From Ostrinia nubilalis (Eukaryota > Arthropoda > Insecta > Lepidoptera > Crambidae), in NCBI RefSeq assembly GCF_963855985.1, contig NC_087099.1, positions 8,586,001-8,650,000 of the forward strand: a DNA stretch of 64,000 nt. The letters run 5' to 3'. Shown here piece after piece: positions 33,991 through 45,375 of the stretch (positions are counted from its first letter, which is position 1; every line of letters starts with the position of its first letter). The notes under the pieces are model-generated. The model ran no database searches. It was not told the origin of the DNA and was given only the letters and a program-made list of their open reading frames with translations. A program made the position numbers and the translations under genes.

Positions 33991-35739
33991 TAATAATGTA
34001 ACTATGAAACCGTCGACGAATACAATGTGCTATCTTGAAGTGTTTCGTTGCTCAATTTGATTTTCTTATTTTTATGACATCGGTGAAGACCCTAAAGTCC
34101 TCATAACGAAAAATTTCACGTAATTATTTAGAATACGAGCAAATGTTTGTGTGTTCCAATGAAAGATTCAACAATATTAACAATGGAATCAAAATAATAT
34201 AGAATCTGTAAATAGATAATCTTTTGTGTCAGCTCTTTCATTTACGAGTCTAGAAATAAAACGTTGTCTATAATACTAATACCTACAAAGGTCAATGAAG
34301 TTTATTTACGTGATATCACATAGTTTCAATTCAAATCGTAGATCCAGTTTGTTGAAATTTTCATTAGCCACCCACATAAAATCATAGTTTTGTATACTAC
34401 TTCAAACATCAAACCGTATTCCACATTCGTCTCTACCCAACATATCATATGCTCTGCACTATTTCTATTTTATGCATTTCAATTTAAATAAATATAAAAT
34501 TCATACACAAACATTATGAATGTAATAATACCACCGACAAATCCATTTCCTCGCGTCCCATTCACATAAACAAATAACATTTACGACGGTAAACGTAACC
34601 AAACAAGATGCGAATATTGCTAGATGTTCGAGTGACCTGTGTGTAGCCTAGTCCCGCCCACGCGCTGATGTCAGGGTTGCCAACTAAAAGTTTGAACAGA
34701 CAGAGCTGACGAGAAGCTTTGCAATTTTACGTTGCTATGGTTCTGTTAGACGTTAACAGCGTTAAATTGGCGATTTAGTTAGTTGATTATATTATTTACG
34801 TATGTTAACTGACAAAAAAATATGTTTTGTGAGTGTTTATTTCTCATAATAAAGTTCGGATAAACTAATTGTAAAATGAAATAAATGGCAGGTGGACTCT
34901 ACATTTAATTAAACATAGCATTCGCAATTTATTCAACGTGAATATTAAAAATCTATTTCGAATACACTCCGGACACGGACGAAATTAAATCCGGACACGC
35001 CCGGACAACTGGCAGCCCTACCACAGACAGTTCCGCCGGCAACGTGGTCTAGACCCCGGCAGTCACCGTTCGACGGTTGCAGGCGATGGTATGCTGAAAG
35101 CCTTAAATAATCCTGAAACCTAGTTTTTAATTTCACCTACTTCTCCTTTGATATTGTTTTTTGGGAATCGGTGCAAAAATTCACGTACTTTTAAATAATT
35201 TTCGCTGAATTGTAATTGGAAAGACAAACTGTTTTACGCATTCAATCGGTAGAATTCAAAATCGAATAGCAATCACTCGTGTTTGCAATCGATACGAATG
35301 AAATATTGGGAATCTATTATTCCGCTGGTATTTTTCTCATGTGTCAATTGATACTTATACATTTCAAATGAGTACACATTCATTTAAGTCGAATAAAATG
35401 ATAAATCTTATTGGCATTTAAATTAAATGTAGAGAAAGATGTTCAGTTAGAAGTCTAGTGAATAAGTAATCAAGTAATTAACTCAAACTTAAATAAAGCT
35501 TAATGATTTAATTACACTACTCTTTGTCATAGGAAAATATTATAATATAATTATTTTCGAAATAATAACATTTTATACAAAAATAGTTCTTCTTTATATT
35601 AGGTAACAGAAAACACTTCTAAACTACGTTAGAACATTTAGAAATTATTTATTGTATTGGGAATAATACATCGTTTTCATGATACAATTTATACGAAAAC
35701 AGTTTCTATGTTTAATGTAATAAAGCATCCCACGTCTGC
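33991..35739. other. No gene recognised; repeat-like patches
   Basis: A GC-richer patch at 34645-34690 (gtagcctagtcccgcccacg...) and one at 34965-35095 (repeated tccggacacg) look like dispersed-repeat pieces. Neither could be delimited. Confidence 0.35.
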
Positions 35740-35900
35740 AAATATTGAGAGCTAGCTTCAGAACTATGTGCGGAGCACGATTTATGGAATACCTGTATAC
35801 CAGCGCAGTCTGCGTTCGATCGCGCCGCGCTGCATTCGGCGGCAGTCACTGTCCGGCAGTTGCTAGCAACAGACGGATACTGACTGTTAGTAAACCTATA
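35740..35900 (+). other. CpG-rich island, possible promoter or 5' exon
   Basis: In strongly AT-rich surroundings, about 110 bases are rich in CG (gatcgcgccgcgctgcattc, cggcggcagtcactg). They include a TCACT/CAGT initiator-like context. It lies 1.1-1.3 kb upstream of the exon candidate at 37030. There is no direct evidence of transcription. Confidence 0.22.
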
Positions 35901-36466
35901 ACATTATTATGAATACATATTTATTAAGTTCCTGTGTTGTTTCTATTGCATTTACGTATTTAAGTGCTGTAAAATGGTTTTACTCATTAAAATGTGATAA
36001 TTTTTCTTTTTTATCTGTGCTGTATTTTGTCAGTGTGGTTTAAGGTGTGGAACATAACTGTATTATTTTCCTGAATTTTGAAAGATTGAGACCGGATGGT
36101 ATTTCACCCCTTCGTGTCCGATGAAGCGATCGGTAATCTGCCTACCGGGCAGGCGTTTACCCCATACGATGTAGGATAAGTACGACAACCGTATTGTTAA
36201 AATACTAAATTTAAAGTGTCAATGAGAATCCGTAACATTTTTCTGAATGTTTTATAGGGCTAAGAAATCCGCTTGTGTGAATAAGACGGGGTGAATTTCA
36301 CCAGCTTACATGCTTAACAAGTTAACTGGACTGAGTTCAAGAGCTGTTATTTTCATGAAAACAGAGCTTTTTTTGCTGTCACCTGCTTTAGTAACAAAAA
36401 AGTGTTTTTAATATTTATACGAAAATAATAATAAAAACGACGAAAACATCCAGTTTACATCACTAA

Positions 36467-36581
36467 GGCTGGGCACCATCTTACTTTAACATTGATAAAC
36501 GACAGAAATCTGTCATACTCCATACAAAAAACACCGGTTATCGATAAGGTTACGGTCAAAGTTAGGTGGTGCAACTCAGCC
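36467..36581 (+). mobile_element. TWA-target MITE, copy 1 (115 bp)
   Basis: Ends GGCTGGGCACCATC and (inverted) GGCTGAGTTGCACCAC, flanked by TAA at 36464-36466 and 36582-36584. Internal gacagaaatctgtcat and aaaacaccggttat match the other copies. The left end lacks a few bases of the family consensus. It is Harbinger-like by its TWA target. Confidence 0.85.
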
Positions 36582-37029
36582 TAATTCTGTTGAGACAGCA
36601 AAGAACAGTCCGTTGTTAGTTTAGCTAAAGTCCTATAAGATTGATGAAATCCGCCTTTAGCGTTAACAAAATAGTGACTAGCGATCTGGGTATTGGCCAT
36701 GGCAAAAATAGTACATCATTTTGTTTCAAAAGAGAAACGTTATTTATGTCTCTCAGACTTGACTGGACTCTTTATACACGTACACGTGTCTACATAATTT
36801 GCTACCTACCTTTGCAAATAATACGAAAATATCGCTATCTTTATGTTTATTCCTTTTCATACCCACTCTTACCCAATTATAATAAATTTATATTAGTAAA
36901 GACAGAGATAGCTTAGTCCTTTAAAAATGACATTAGATTACCCTTTGTTACAAAATACTTAAACACCCTCTTAAAATTTTAAGTAGAGATTTTAAGCGAG
37001 CTTATTTAATACTTTTGGTAAGGTTTCAG

Positions 37030-37095
37030 AATGGTTTGAATTTATGGCGGACCGCACGATAAAGGCACCAAAACCGACGGGCGAAGCCGCCGGCA
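37030..37095 (+). CDS. Candidate small coding exon, gene unknown
   Basis: An acceptor-like GGTTTCAG ends at 37029 and a strong donor, AAAA/GTAAGTAT, follows at 37096. Between them the frame reads WFEF, then MADRTIKAPKPTGEAAGK. It is rich in G/C at third positions and unlike the flanking AT-rich DNA. The ATG at about 37044 could be a translation start, or the exon could be internal. It would end in phase 1. I do not recognise the protein. The next candidate exon, at 37732, starts in the matching phase. It could still be a chance GC-rich stretch. Confidence 0.33.
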
Positions 37096-37731
37096 AAAGT
37101 AAGTATAGCTATAGGTACTTATTCGGCACAAAGCCGTGATCTCACGCGTCATACATAACTTGTTAGATTGTTACGGTACAAGAAAACTTGTTCGATAACC
37201 AATAATCGTTCCGTAATATCTCCCGTAAATGATTTCCGAAAGTTGGCTCGTTTATTTTTATTGCTCGTTTGACAATAAAATACTAGCACAGTTTTGGATG
37301 TCGGATTCCACCTTTTGTACGTTTTATTAATATGAAAAGTTGTAGTGTGCTCATGAACGTTTATATTTGTCATTCAAGACATTAGGTACTTTCTTTGAAA
37401 GGGTAGGTTTCGGATAATTGTACTATTTAATATTTTTTTAAACATATTGAACCAAGCCGAATTTATTTGATTAAAAAAACTTGTTTCCTATGTCACATAT
37501 TGAATTAAAATATTGTGCTATAAAAAAAAAACCTTGATAAAATACTTTCAGAAAAATGAAACCCCCAAGAAATGAGACCTTTGAATAAAATATTGAAAAA
37601 GAAAAAGTAAATACCTACAAGTTTCGACTAAATCTATCTTTAGAGACCTTGATCTACTTTGGCGACGTCTCGCATCTGTGGGATACCTATCTGATTTACT
37701 TTAGATCCTTTTTATTCAAAATCAATTCCAG

Positions 37732-37884
37732 TTTGGAGCTCCCGCGACAGTTGTGTTTGCCTACAACATCGATTGGACCGCGTCAACTCCACCTGTTTTG
37801 GGAACTGCTCGAAGTTCGCCAGTAACTTGATCTGCATTTACAAAGCAGACCTCTTTCGTTTGTTGCTAGTTCTTGGCGCGAAAG
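37732..37884 (+). CDS. Candidate 153-bp exon, gene unknown
   Basis: The sequence is preceded by a pyrimidine-rich tract and TTCCAG (ends 37731) and followed by AAAG/GTGAGT. With a phase-1 start, as would follow from the 37030 candidate, it is open throughout (51 codons), has several cysteines, and again ends in phase 1. No domain is recognised. An open frame of this length is not rare by chance, so the support is only the splice signals plus phase agreement. Confidence 0.22.
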
Positions 37885-37904
37885 GTGAGTCTCAAGATTA
37901 AGTA

Positions 37905-38140
37905 CCGAGCGGGCTAGTGATTAGGGAGGTGTCTCTTGATGCAAAGATCCTGGGTTGAACTCTATGTTAGTATGTTTTTTTGTCATCTGTCTGTCGTAGA
38001 ACCGGCGAAACATATCGTTTTCTCTCCATGCCTTCTCGATCACAATTCAACGACCGCCTGAAGAAGACAACTGGCAGTGGCTGAATGAAAAAAGTGGGAA
38101 ATAATACATAATTAGCGCTCCTTAGGGGAATGATTATGAT
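37905..38140 (+). mobile_element. tRNA-derived SINE
   Basis: The head contains an RNA polymerase III box A, ggctagtgattagg (37912-37925), and box B, gggttgaactc (37952-37962), with tRNA-like spacing. The tail (cgcctgaagaagacaactgg... to about 38140) resembles 3' ends shared with RTE LINEs, which is how such SINEs are usually mobilised. The target duplication was not found, so the ends are approximate. Confidence 0.55.
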
Positions 38141-38951
38141 TATTTATGTACTAGTATGCAATTAAAATCACAACATCTTACGCACTTACCTCTTACGGCC
38201 TAGTGACGTATTTTGAAGTCTAAAAACAGGATTTTGACCTCAATCGTCAACCCGATAAAAAGAACCATCCAAATACAGTCCTGGGGTTCCAATTACTCTG
38301 TAACTGAACTGGTAGGTAATCCGAACGTGACATGAGACGAAAAACGGAACAGGTCGATACAACACTAAAACACTGACCTGGCGTAGTGCGCTAAATAAAT
38401 TATTATGTCATGTTGCAGACGTATCCTTTAAACCTAGCAAAGCTAGGAAGTTGTTTATTTATTTTTATCTTTCCACATCTTGATAATAGAAGCCAGTTCG
38501 GTACTAGGTCATTTTAGCATTAAAAATATTGAACATTATTAACTTATGCATATTTAAATTGGTCTACCAATCACGCCATACCTAGCAGAGCTTGTACTAG
38601 AATATTTTCTAATTTGGCAATTAGATCCGATATGAATACTTTAAACATTCAAGCCCTGCGAATCGAGACACAATAGAAATCAATTTTTACCTCGTCTAAT
38701 GCGACCGCTTGGGGTTTGATGAGTTAAAAAGCCTTTATATGCTGTCAAAGTTATTGTTAGTTTTAGGGACCGCTCACCCAAATGTTGCGACCGATTACGG
38801 GTTTGACAGCGAACGCAACACAAATTTGTTTCAGCAATCAGGACGCGGACGTCGGAATCTGATTTACCGCTGATTTGTGGCCGCACACAAGCATTACTGA
38901 TTCAAGCCCGTTACCTGCCAATGACGTGACGTTTAGGTGTTATTTTGATTA
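38141..38951. other. No gene recognised; one diverged repeat
   Basis: It contains aatctgatttaccgctgatt at 38855-38883, a relative of 33274-33303. The rest is unassigned. Confidence 0.4.
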
Positions 38952-39105
38952 TAACAAATTCAAATAGTTTATTTAGTATAGGCCCTTTTCAGGGCACTTA
39001 TACACGTCCCAAATATAGCTTGCCCTACCACCACTTCGGGACAACATATGGGCTGGTGTTGAGAAGAAGTGGCGGAAGAAATTCAGTCACCTTTGTCAAT
39101 CACTA
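38952..39105 (-). repeat. LINE 3'-end fragment
   Basis: Minus-strand reading runs from cttcttctcaacaccagccc through gtcccgaagtggtggtaggg and gtgccctgaaaagggcc to an AATAAA signal (38968-38973) and a tttgaattt tail. This is a high-copy lepidopteran LINE 3' end as I recall it, with no coding part left. A 39-base piece of the same family is at 18130. Confidence 0.65.
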
Positions 39106-39226
39106 AACAGCAAAATGTTTGGCTTGGTGTGTGTCCTTCAAAGGGACACTATTTTGCAACAAAAGTCTGATTCGCAGTCTCATATAGAGAAAACTCTCGT
39201 AGGTAGGGGTCGATTATACACATTAA

Positions 39227-39343
39227 GGCTGAGTTGCGCCATCTTACTTTAACTTTGACAAACGTCAAAAATATGACGAACTCCATAAAAAAACACCAGT
39301 TATTGTTAAAGTTCCGTTTAAAGTGAGCTGGTGCAACTCAGCC
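39227..39343 (+). mobile_element. TWA-target MITE, copy 2 (117 bp)
   Basis: GGCTGAGTTGCGCCATCTTA at the left mirrors TAGGCTGAGTTGCACCAGCT read inward from the right. It is flanked by TAA at 39224-39226 and 39344-39346. The interior has actttgacaaacgtcaaaaa and aacaccagttattg. No coding capacity. Confidence 0.88.
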
Positions 39344-39346
39344 TAA

Positions 39347-41196
39347 GTAAAAACATCATAACTTAATTCCATTAAGTAAGAATGAAATCAATAGTTAATG
39401 AAATCTCTGATACTTCATAGTGGTTTAAAAATGTTTAACAATATTGATTTTTATCTACGAGTATTTATTATGCCTTTTCTTGGAAAAAACGTTTCAAACT
39501 ATAGTTACTTTGTTAACCAATACATACACTGCAAGGGCCTAACGTTTTACGTTTACAGTCTACTGGTATAAACCGGTAAATTGAAGTTTAAACCGGCGAA
39601 CAATGAAAAAAGGGACAGTTCCCGACTTACCGCACGTGTTATCGACAGGGCTCTAAGGGCGCAGTTTGTACCGAAACTTGGTGGTTTTAGAAATTGATAC
39701 GGCGGGTTTAGACCGGCCGGACGAAAGTAAGGCTGATGACACATAAAACATTTTACTCTACCAATTTACAACAATAATATACGAGTGAGACAGTAAACAA
39801 TAATAGCAAATTATAAATGGAAAAAAACACCAGTTGATTATGATGCCACGGTAAATGTTTTCCTTTTCATCATGTGGTCACAACTTTAGGTATCTCTATT
39901 TTAAAATACTTCCAGCTCTATGAATGAGGCTGATTTTATAATCGATTTTAGACATTTGGAGAATATGATTAGATTATGAGTTTTTGTAAAATATCATGTA
40001 AGTATTACGTTTATTTATTGTTTAGATTGAAGTTAGCTTAAGAAATAATCTACGGGTAGAACTAACAAATTATTTAACAAAGGTGCTTGCTCCATAAAAA
40101 ATCTCTTCGCAGGTAGGATGTCAATAGTATCAGGAATTGGATTGGTTTGTCAATTTTTGTAATCTACGGCAGTCGATTAATGCCTGTAAGTGAGAAACTC
40201 GATGGGCAACACTTAATTCCCGGTCTATAGGATCGGAATAAACTCTACGAGGTCACTGTTGAAACGAAACGAGGTCAAGTATGCGTACGGAACATTCTGA
40301 TAGTGAAAGGTTAGTAATGAAAAGCCATTCAAATGATCCTTTACTTAATTTTGCAGCGATTTTCAATAGTGAGCTAAACTTTTATCACTGAATAATGTTG
40401 CCAGTATTTGTGTAGAAAATAAGATAAAGTTATAATTTAATTCTGAATACAAAAGTATCCATATGCGAGAATTTAGAAGTTTTGTTTGTGTGTCAAAATA
40501 GTTGCAGAATTAATTTTGTTCGAAGCTCTTGAACTTTATTAAGTACTTACATAAATATTTGTTCTAATATAGGTAATGTAAGTTTCCATAATTTATTTTC
40601 AGATAAATATTTAACCTAGAGATAGTTCTATAACTAAGTTTATTAGTTGTATCTAGATAATATTATTATTTAGCCTAAATCGAAATCGGAGGGATGATCG
40701 ACAAGTTTTACATATTTTCTCGTCTATCTTCAGTGGCAATAACATTCTTTACATACGAGCACTACCTCTACAGCATCATGTTTAAAATATCTGCTGTTTT
40801 ATAACATGTTTAATATTAAACCACTTATAAGTAGCAATAAGTAGTACCGTGCAAACATTTTATTCCGCTCTGTCGTTTCATGCGCTGTATTTTAAAAATA
40901 AAACTGAGTACCCTTTCGTACTGGATACAAGTAACTCCGAGCTGCATCGTTGAATTTGCCCTCGGATTGTTTGCATTTCATTAACTACGGTCAACAAGAG
41001 ACCTAATTTATCTGCTTGTACTTTTGCGACTTTTGTATAAATCCGTTCGGGTTGTTCTACGGCTTATTTAAAGATATCAGACGTGTCTCTGGTACCTGAT
41101 TATTTGGTATTTGTTTTTAATTATCATTGTTTTGTTTGGGCCATTGACAATGGCTATGCCAGAGGCAAGTTTATGTAAGTAGAATTTTACAGAAAT
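39347..41196. other. No gene recognised
   Basis: AT-rich sequence. A short region at 39555-39725 repeats aaaccgg several times in mixed orientation. No protein is recognised. Confidence 0.4.
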
Positions 41197-41777
41197 GAGT
41201 CGTCTAGTTTCAAAACCCGCTAAAACGCTCCTGCAACTAATTTCTGTTTATATCTCTAAATGATGCTACTGCAATTTTCTCATCATACTGTTCAATCATT
41301 TTCGATCAAAATACACTAAAAGACTACTAAACTAGCACTTAAAATTAGGTTTGTGATACAAACTCCGCTAAAACGCCGTCCGTTTCTTTCAAAACCCTCT
41401 AAAAGTTGATTGACCAATGGTAGCACGGTATTTTGGTCACGTGACTGCGAAATCAGTATGGAGTTTTTTTTATAACGTGGTTGCTTCATAATTTGCTCTT
41501 ATCAAATCCCGCTAAAATACAACATGTCTGTTTCAAATCCCATTAAAACGGAATGTTCGTAACAAAATACGCCAAAATGAAAATAGTTTTCATTATAATT
41601 CAAATTATATATAATTTAAAGATAAATAGCAATTACTGTTAGTATTGCCAGATGACAATAATAATTCGTATCATATTTTTTTTTGCCTAAGGCCAAAGCT
41701 ATATGGATAAGCGGTTTTTTTCAATTTCTCGAAATCTTATCAAAATCGTTTTAGCGGGATTTGAAACTAGACGCCTC
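41197..41777. mobile_element. Unclassified 581-bp inverted-repeat element with internal motif repeats
   Basis: The ends are near-perfect 31-bp inverted repeats. The left begins GAGTCGTCTAGTTTCAAAAC and the right, inward, begins GAGGCGTCTAGTTTCAAATC; both continue CCGCTAAAACG. A 4-bp direct repeat, aaat, flanks it (41193-41196 and 41778-41781). The terminal phrase TTTCAAANCCCGCTAAAACG recurs inside near 41357, 41388, 41500, 41531 and 41562. The cores are spaced 31 bp (41365 to 41396), 31 bp (41509 to 41540) and 29 bp. No transposase is encoded. I cannot name the superfamily. Confidence 0.8.
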
Positions 41778-41915
41778 AAATATGTTCATAGATGAATATT
41801 AATTGTCAAGTTAATTGTGGTTAATAAGGTTTTCAACGCGACTTCGACTGCATGTACTCCTCTACTTAACACATACATAGCCTATGTCTATCTGGGATGA
41901 TGTACCTACCATTTA

Positions 41916-42007
41916 GGCTGGGTTGCACCACCTTACTTTAACTTTGACAAACGTCAAAAATCTGTCAAACTCCATAAAAAAACACCGGTTAGTGGTGCAA
42001 CTCAGCC
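41916..42007 (+). mobile_element. TWA-target MITE, copy 3 (92 bp, internally deleted)
   Basis: GGCTGGGTTGCACCACCTTA is at the left, and the inverted end GGCTGAGTTGCACCACTAAC is at the right. It is flanked by TTA on both sides (41913-41915 and 42008-42010). Compared with copies 1 and 2 it lacks about 25 bases before the right end. Confidence 0.86.
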
Positions 42008-42010
42008 TTA

Positions 42011-42643
42011 GGAGATTAATCCTCATCACATAAAATGCTTTTGTAATCTTTCATATTTTCATTGTAAGCATTATTTCTTCAGCAAATAACTTCGTTATAT
42101 TTGTTCCAGCAAACTATTTCTCCCATTGAAGGTTTATTTTTAGAGATTGGTAGCTCGCATTTTACTTTATTTTGTAGGTAATATTAAAGCTACACCCACG
42201 TTCATCATCAAATGATCTTGAGTGAAGTACCTTTAGTCACAAGGTTGTCTTCTGCTTTCTTATTGATGTCATAAAAATTAACGTTTCTACGGTGCAATCA
42301 ATATTGGAATCGTTGTGTTATAAACACTCCTCTTGAAATTTAAACATAGGTATTTCAGAATCATGTAAATCTCGACGCGACGCGGTAATAAAAGTTTCAA
42401 GGGCGCTAGATGTCCTGGGGCTAATTGTATTCGTAGTTGTGATACAATCCCCCTCCTTCATACGTCACTCCCCAGACACAGCTGATAAATTGTCATTCAC
42501 ATCCACTCAGCTGCTTCACATACATGTCTAGCGAGCAGCCATCTGTGTAATTGCTACTACTAACGGTCTATTAATAACATCGGAAACTAGCTAGACAGTT
42601 AAAGCATAAACTGGGGTTCAGGCATCCCGAAAATATGATTTTA
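42011..42643. other. No gene recognised
   Basis: AT-rich, without element boundaries. Confidence 0.4.
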
Positions 42644-42808
42644 CTAGGTTTTGCACACGGCTTCGCCCGCAATATGTTATTCTTGTATAAACAATAATAC
42701 TTTAAAGATTCATCAAAATCCGTTTAGTAGTTTATGCGTGAAAGAGTAACAAACATGCATCCTTAAATACAAACTTTCGCATTTATAAATTTTAATATTC
42801 CTAATACA
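42644..42808 (-). mobile_element. Degraded Helitron
   Basis: On the minus strand it ends CACACGGC-like to GCAAAACCTAG followed by T. It shares tttcgcatttataa, catcaaaatccgtttagtag and gcgtgaaagagtaacaaac with the copy at 45194. The 5' TC end is diverged and its position is uncertain. Confidence 0.55.
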
Positions 42809-44532
42809 TTTTGTCATAATGTCCGTTAAATCTCTTTCTAGAAGTCTAAAATAAAATACAATTTGTAAAAGAAAATACTATTTATAGAGTTTGTTATAAA
42901 TAGTCACTTCATTAGACATTTCTTGTTATGAGATGCTTATAAACAATTATGTTTTGCTCGAGTTAAGATCACAAGCTTCATTTGAAATAATGCTACATTG
43001 TCTAAGGAAACAGTAATTACAAAGTTTCCAAGACAATAATTTACGCATCGCAAGTCTCGAATGAACAACTCTAGGATTTCTCACATAACAAATAGACGTT
43101 TATACTTAGGGATAATATTTTATCAAATGAACGGTAATAGTTAGTTCGCGGGATAACTCCTCGAAACTTAGGCAATTAGGAGGCTAATATTTTCGAGATG
43201 AGCAACGATCTGTCTCTCAAGTGCCGTTCCGTTACGGAACGGAATCGTCGCGTATGTTGATACCACAGATTGTTAATTACTTGTATCAACTTACTGTTAA
43301 GTACGGTTCATTTTGTATCCATAAGTACGTCGATTAGCTGATACAGTCCACCCCAATAAAAACTGTCAAAATGTACTCAATTGAACTGTTGTCAAAAATT
43401 GCTAGATACATAGAAAGCTTATATTGGGTCAGACTATAAAGCTACCTAAAGTTGTGGGTTTTAATGCTACAGAATAAAATCACTCAGTTTATTTGTTTGA
43501 TTTCTGCCACTTTGCAACATTTCTAATACTTTTTCTTTCTAAATTATACCAGGTACGTAAATAAACAAACAGCCAAAGACAAATTCAACGTTAAGATTAC
43601 CTTTGTTGAAGAAAGATCAGTTGCAAATAAGCAAAAGATCTGAACAATATTATTGAAAGAAGGAAACAAAAGCTAACTCTTTGTGTATGCAGTCAGACTG
43701 ACGTAATTGCACCGTCCCGCGTTGAGTTATATCTCAATGTAGATTTTACCACAGAATAATAATAAGTACTACGTACAGAAGTTTTACTTCGCGAAGCTAT
43801 TTAAAAAAATGTATGCTCAATGTCATTAACATTAAGGTGTAATTTAGCCTGTCTCAAGAGTCAAGCACCATTTTGTTGACAAACGTCACTGATCGGCACT
43901 GGGCCGAAGCTATAGGGCTGACTTCGGTAAAATGATGTGACGTGAGGTGCCAAACTGCGGAAAATGGCGGAGGAAATACATGATGTAGCATGAATTATCA
44001 TGCATAATATTTAACTACTTATTTACCTCTCAGTGTCTGAGGCAACTTAAAAAATTACATTCTGTTTTTATTATTATTTAGGCAGTTAAATACTGCACAG
44101 TATTTAGTACACCATTTTCTTTATTTTCTTCTATCATACACAAGAATACGCGTGCGTGAGTCAATGTTCGCTCGTATGTGAGGACTTGTCGAATAGTATC
44201 CTGTAGGTGGGCCATCGTGCGTGTTTTGTTTTCGATGTAAACTCGCGGAGATGAACAGGCCTGATTTTACTCTTTTTTAAAGCAACTTTGTAGCTCAATG
44301 TACGTAAACGTTATGACCTGAGTTACCTTTGAGAGAATTGATGACCATTTTGAACTTATTGAGCAACATAATCTAAATATAAAAAAGTTTTATAGATGCG
44401 TTAAATAAAATACAGAATCTGTACTGAGAGCTTGAAGAACAACTGGAACTGGTACATTGTTGAAGTAAAGACAGCTAATACTAGATCATTTATAAATATC
44501 GATAAATGGGATATGTGACCTAGCCTTTAGAT
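42809..44532. other. No gene recognised
   Basis: AT-rich. A 19-base palindrome at 43224-43242 (ccgttccg/cggaacgg) was noted. The stretch at 43850-43985 is GC-richer but unassigned. Confidence 0.4.
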
Positions 44533-44768
44533 CAGTGGTTCCCAAACTTATTTAGTCTACTGCCCACTTTGAGAATAAATTATTTTTTAGCGCCCCCCAT
44601 TTTTGTAGTCAAGAGTCGAGCTCAGTCGGTGTCTAAGAGTCCTCCTAGTAGATGACGCCTCCCAAGCCTCTACACAACGTCCCGATTTTTTTTCTGGGTC
44701 TCTTACCGCCCCCCTTTAAGCCTGCAGCGCCCACAAGGGGGCGTTATCGCCCACTTTGGGAAAGACTG
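44533..44768. mobile_element. hAT MITE (236 bp)
   Basis: The left end is CAGTGGTTCCCAAACTTATT, and the right end read inward is CAGTCTTTCCCAAAGTGGGC. A perfect 8-bp target duplication, ctttagat, flanks it (44525-44532 and 44769-44776). The CAGTGGTTCCCAAA terminus is a widespread animal hAT signature. No transposase. Confidence 0.9.
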
Positions 44769-44940
44769 CTTTAGATAATGCTCTACTTTATTTAGGTACA
44801 GTCACTTTAATGAATAAATTAATTCCAGCATCATATTTAGAACACACGATTTGTCACAAACGTTAATCTTCTAAATTGACTGCATATTCTCACATACATA
44901 ATAGATGAAGTGATCAAATTTTGCCACCTTTGAGTGTTAT

Positions 44941-45060
44941 TAGGGCCGATTCAGAGCGCTCGCGAACGCCAACGCGCTGCATAATTGCGTTATAAACGCT
45001 ACAATAGCATATTTGATGATATAATAACATGTTAGCGCCAGTGATACGGTAACTTTGCGC
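44941..45060. repeat. Possible one-ended MITE fragment
   Basis: It starts gggccgattcagagcgctcg, a familiar lepidopteran MITE terminus, but the matching opposite end was not found. Confidence 0.3.
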
Positions 45061-45193
45061 GGTTATTTTTGCATTCTTGATACCTTTTTAAGTAGGTTAA
45101 TACAATAGGCACCTAGTACAAAAGAAGTAGTATTTTTATCAGTAACTAGCTTAGGCATATCAATAGCAATTCTATAATTGTTATATTAGTACA

Positions 45194-45375
45194 TTAGCTT
45201 TTGCCCGCGGCATCACCCACGTGAAATTTAGTTTGTCGCAGATCGTCATAAATTATAGCCTATACTTATGTTATTCTGGGTTATAAACAATAATACTGTA
45301 AAGTTTCATCAAAATCCGTTTTGTAGTTTTTGCGTGAAAGAGTAACAAACTTTCGCATTTATAATATTAGTTAGA
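45194..45375 (-). mobile_element. Non-autonomous Helitron (182 bp)
   Basis: The minus strand starts TCTAACTAATATTATAAATG and ends CCGCGGGCAAAAGCTAA, between host A and T (plus a45193 and t45376). It is the same family as 25348 and 42644. No Rep/helicase. Confidence 0.75.
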
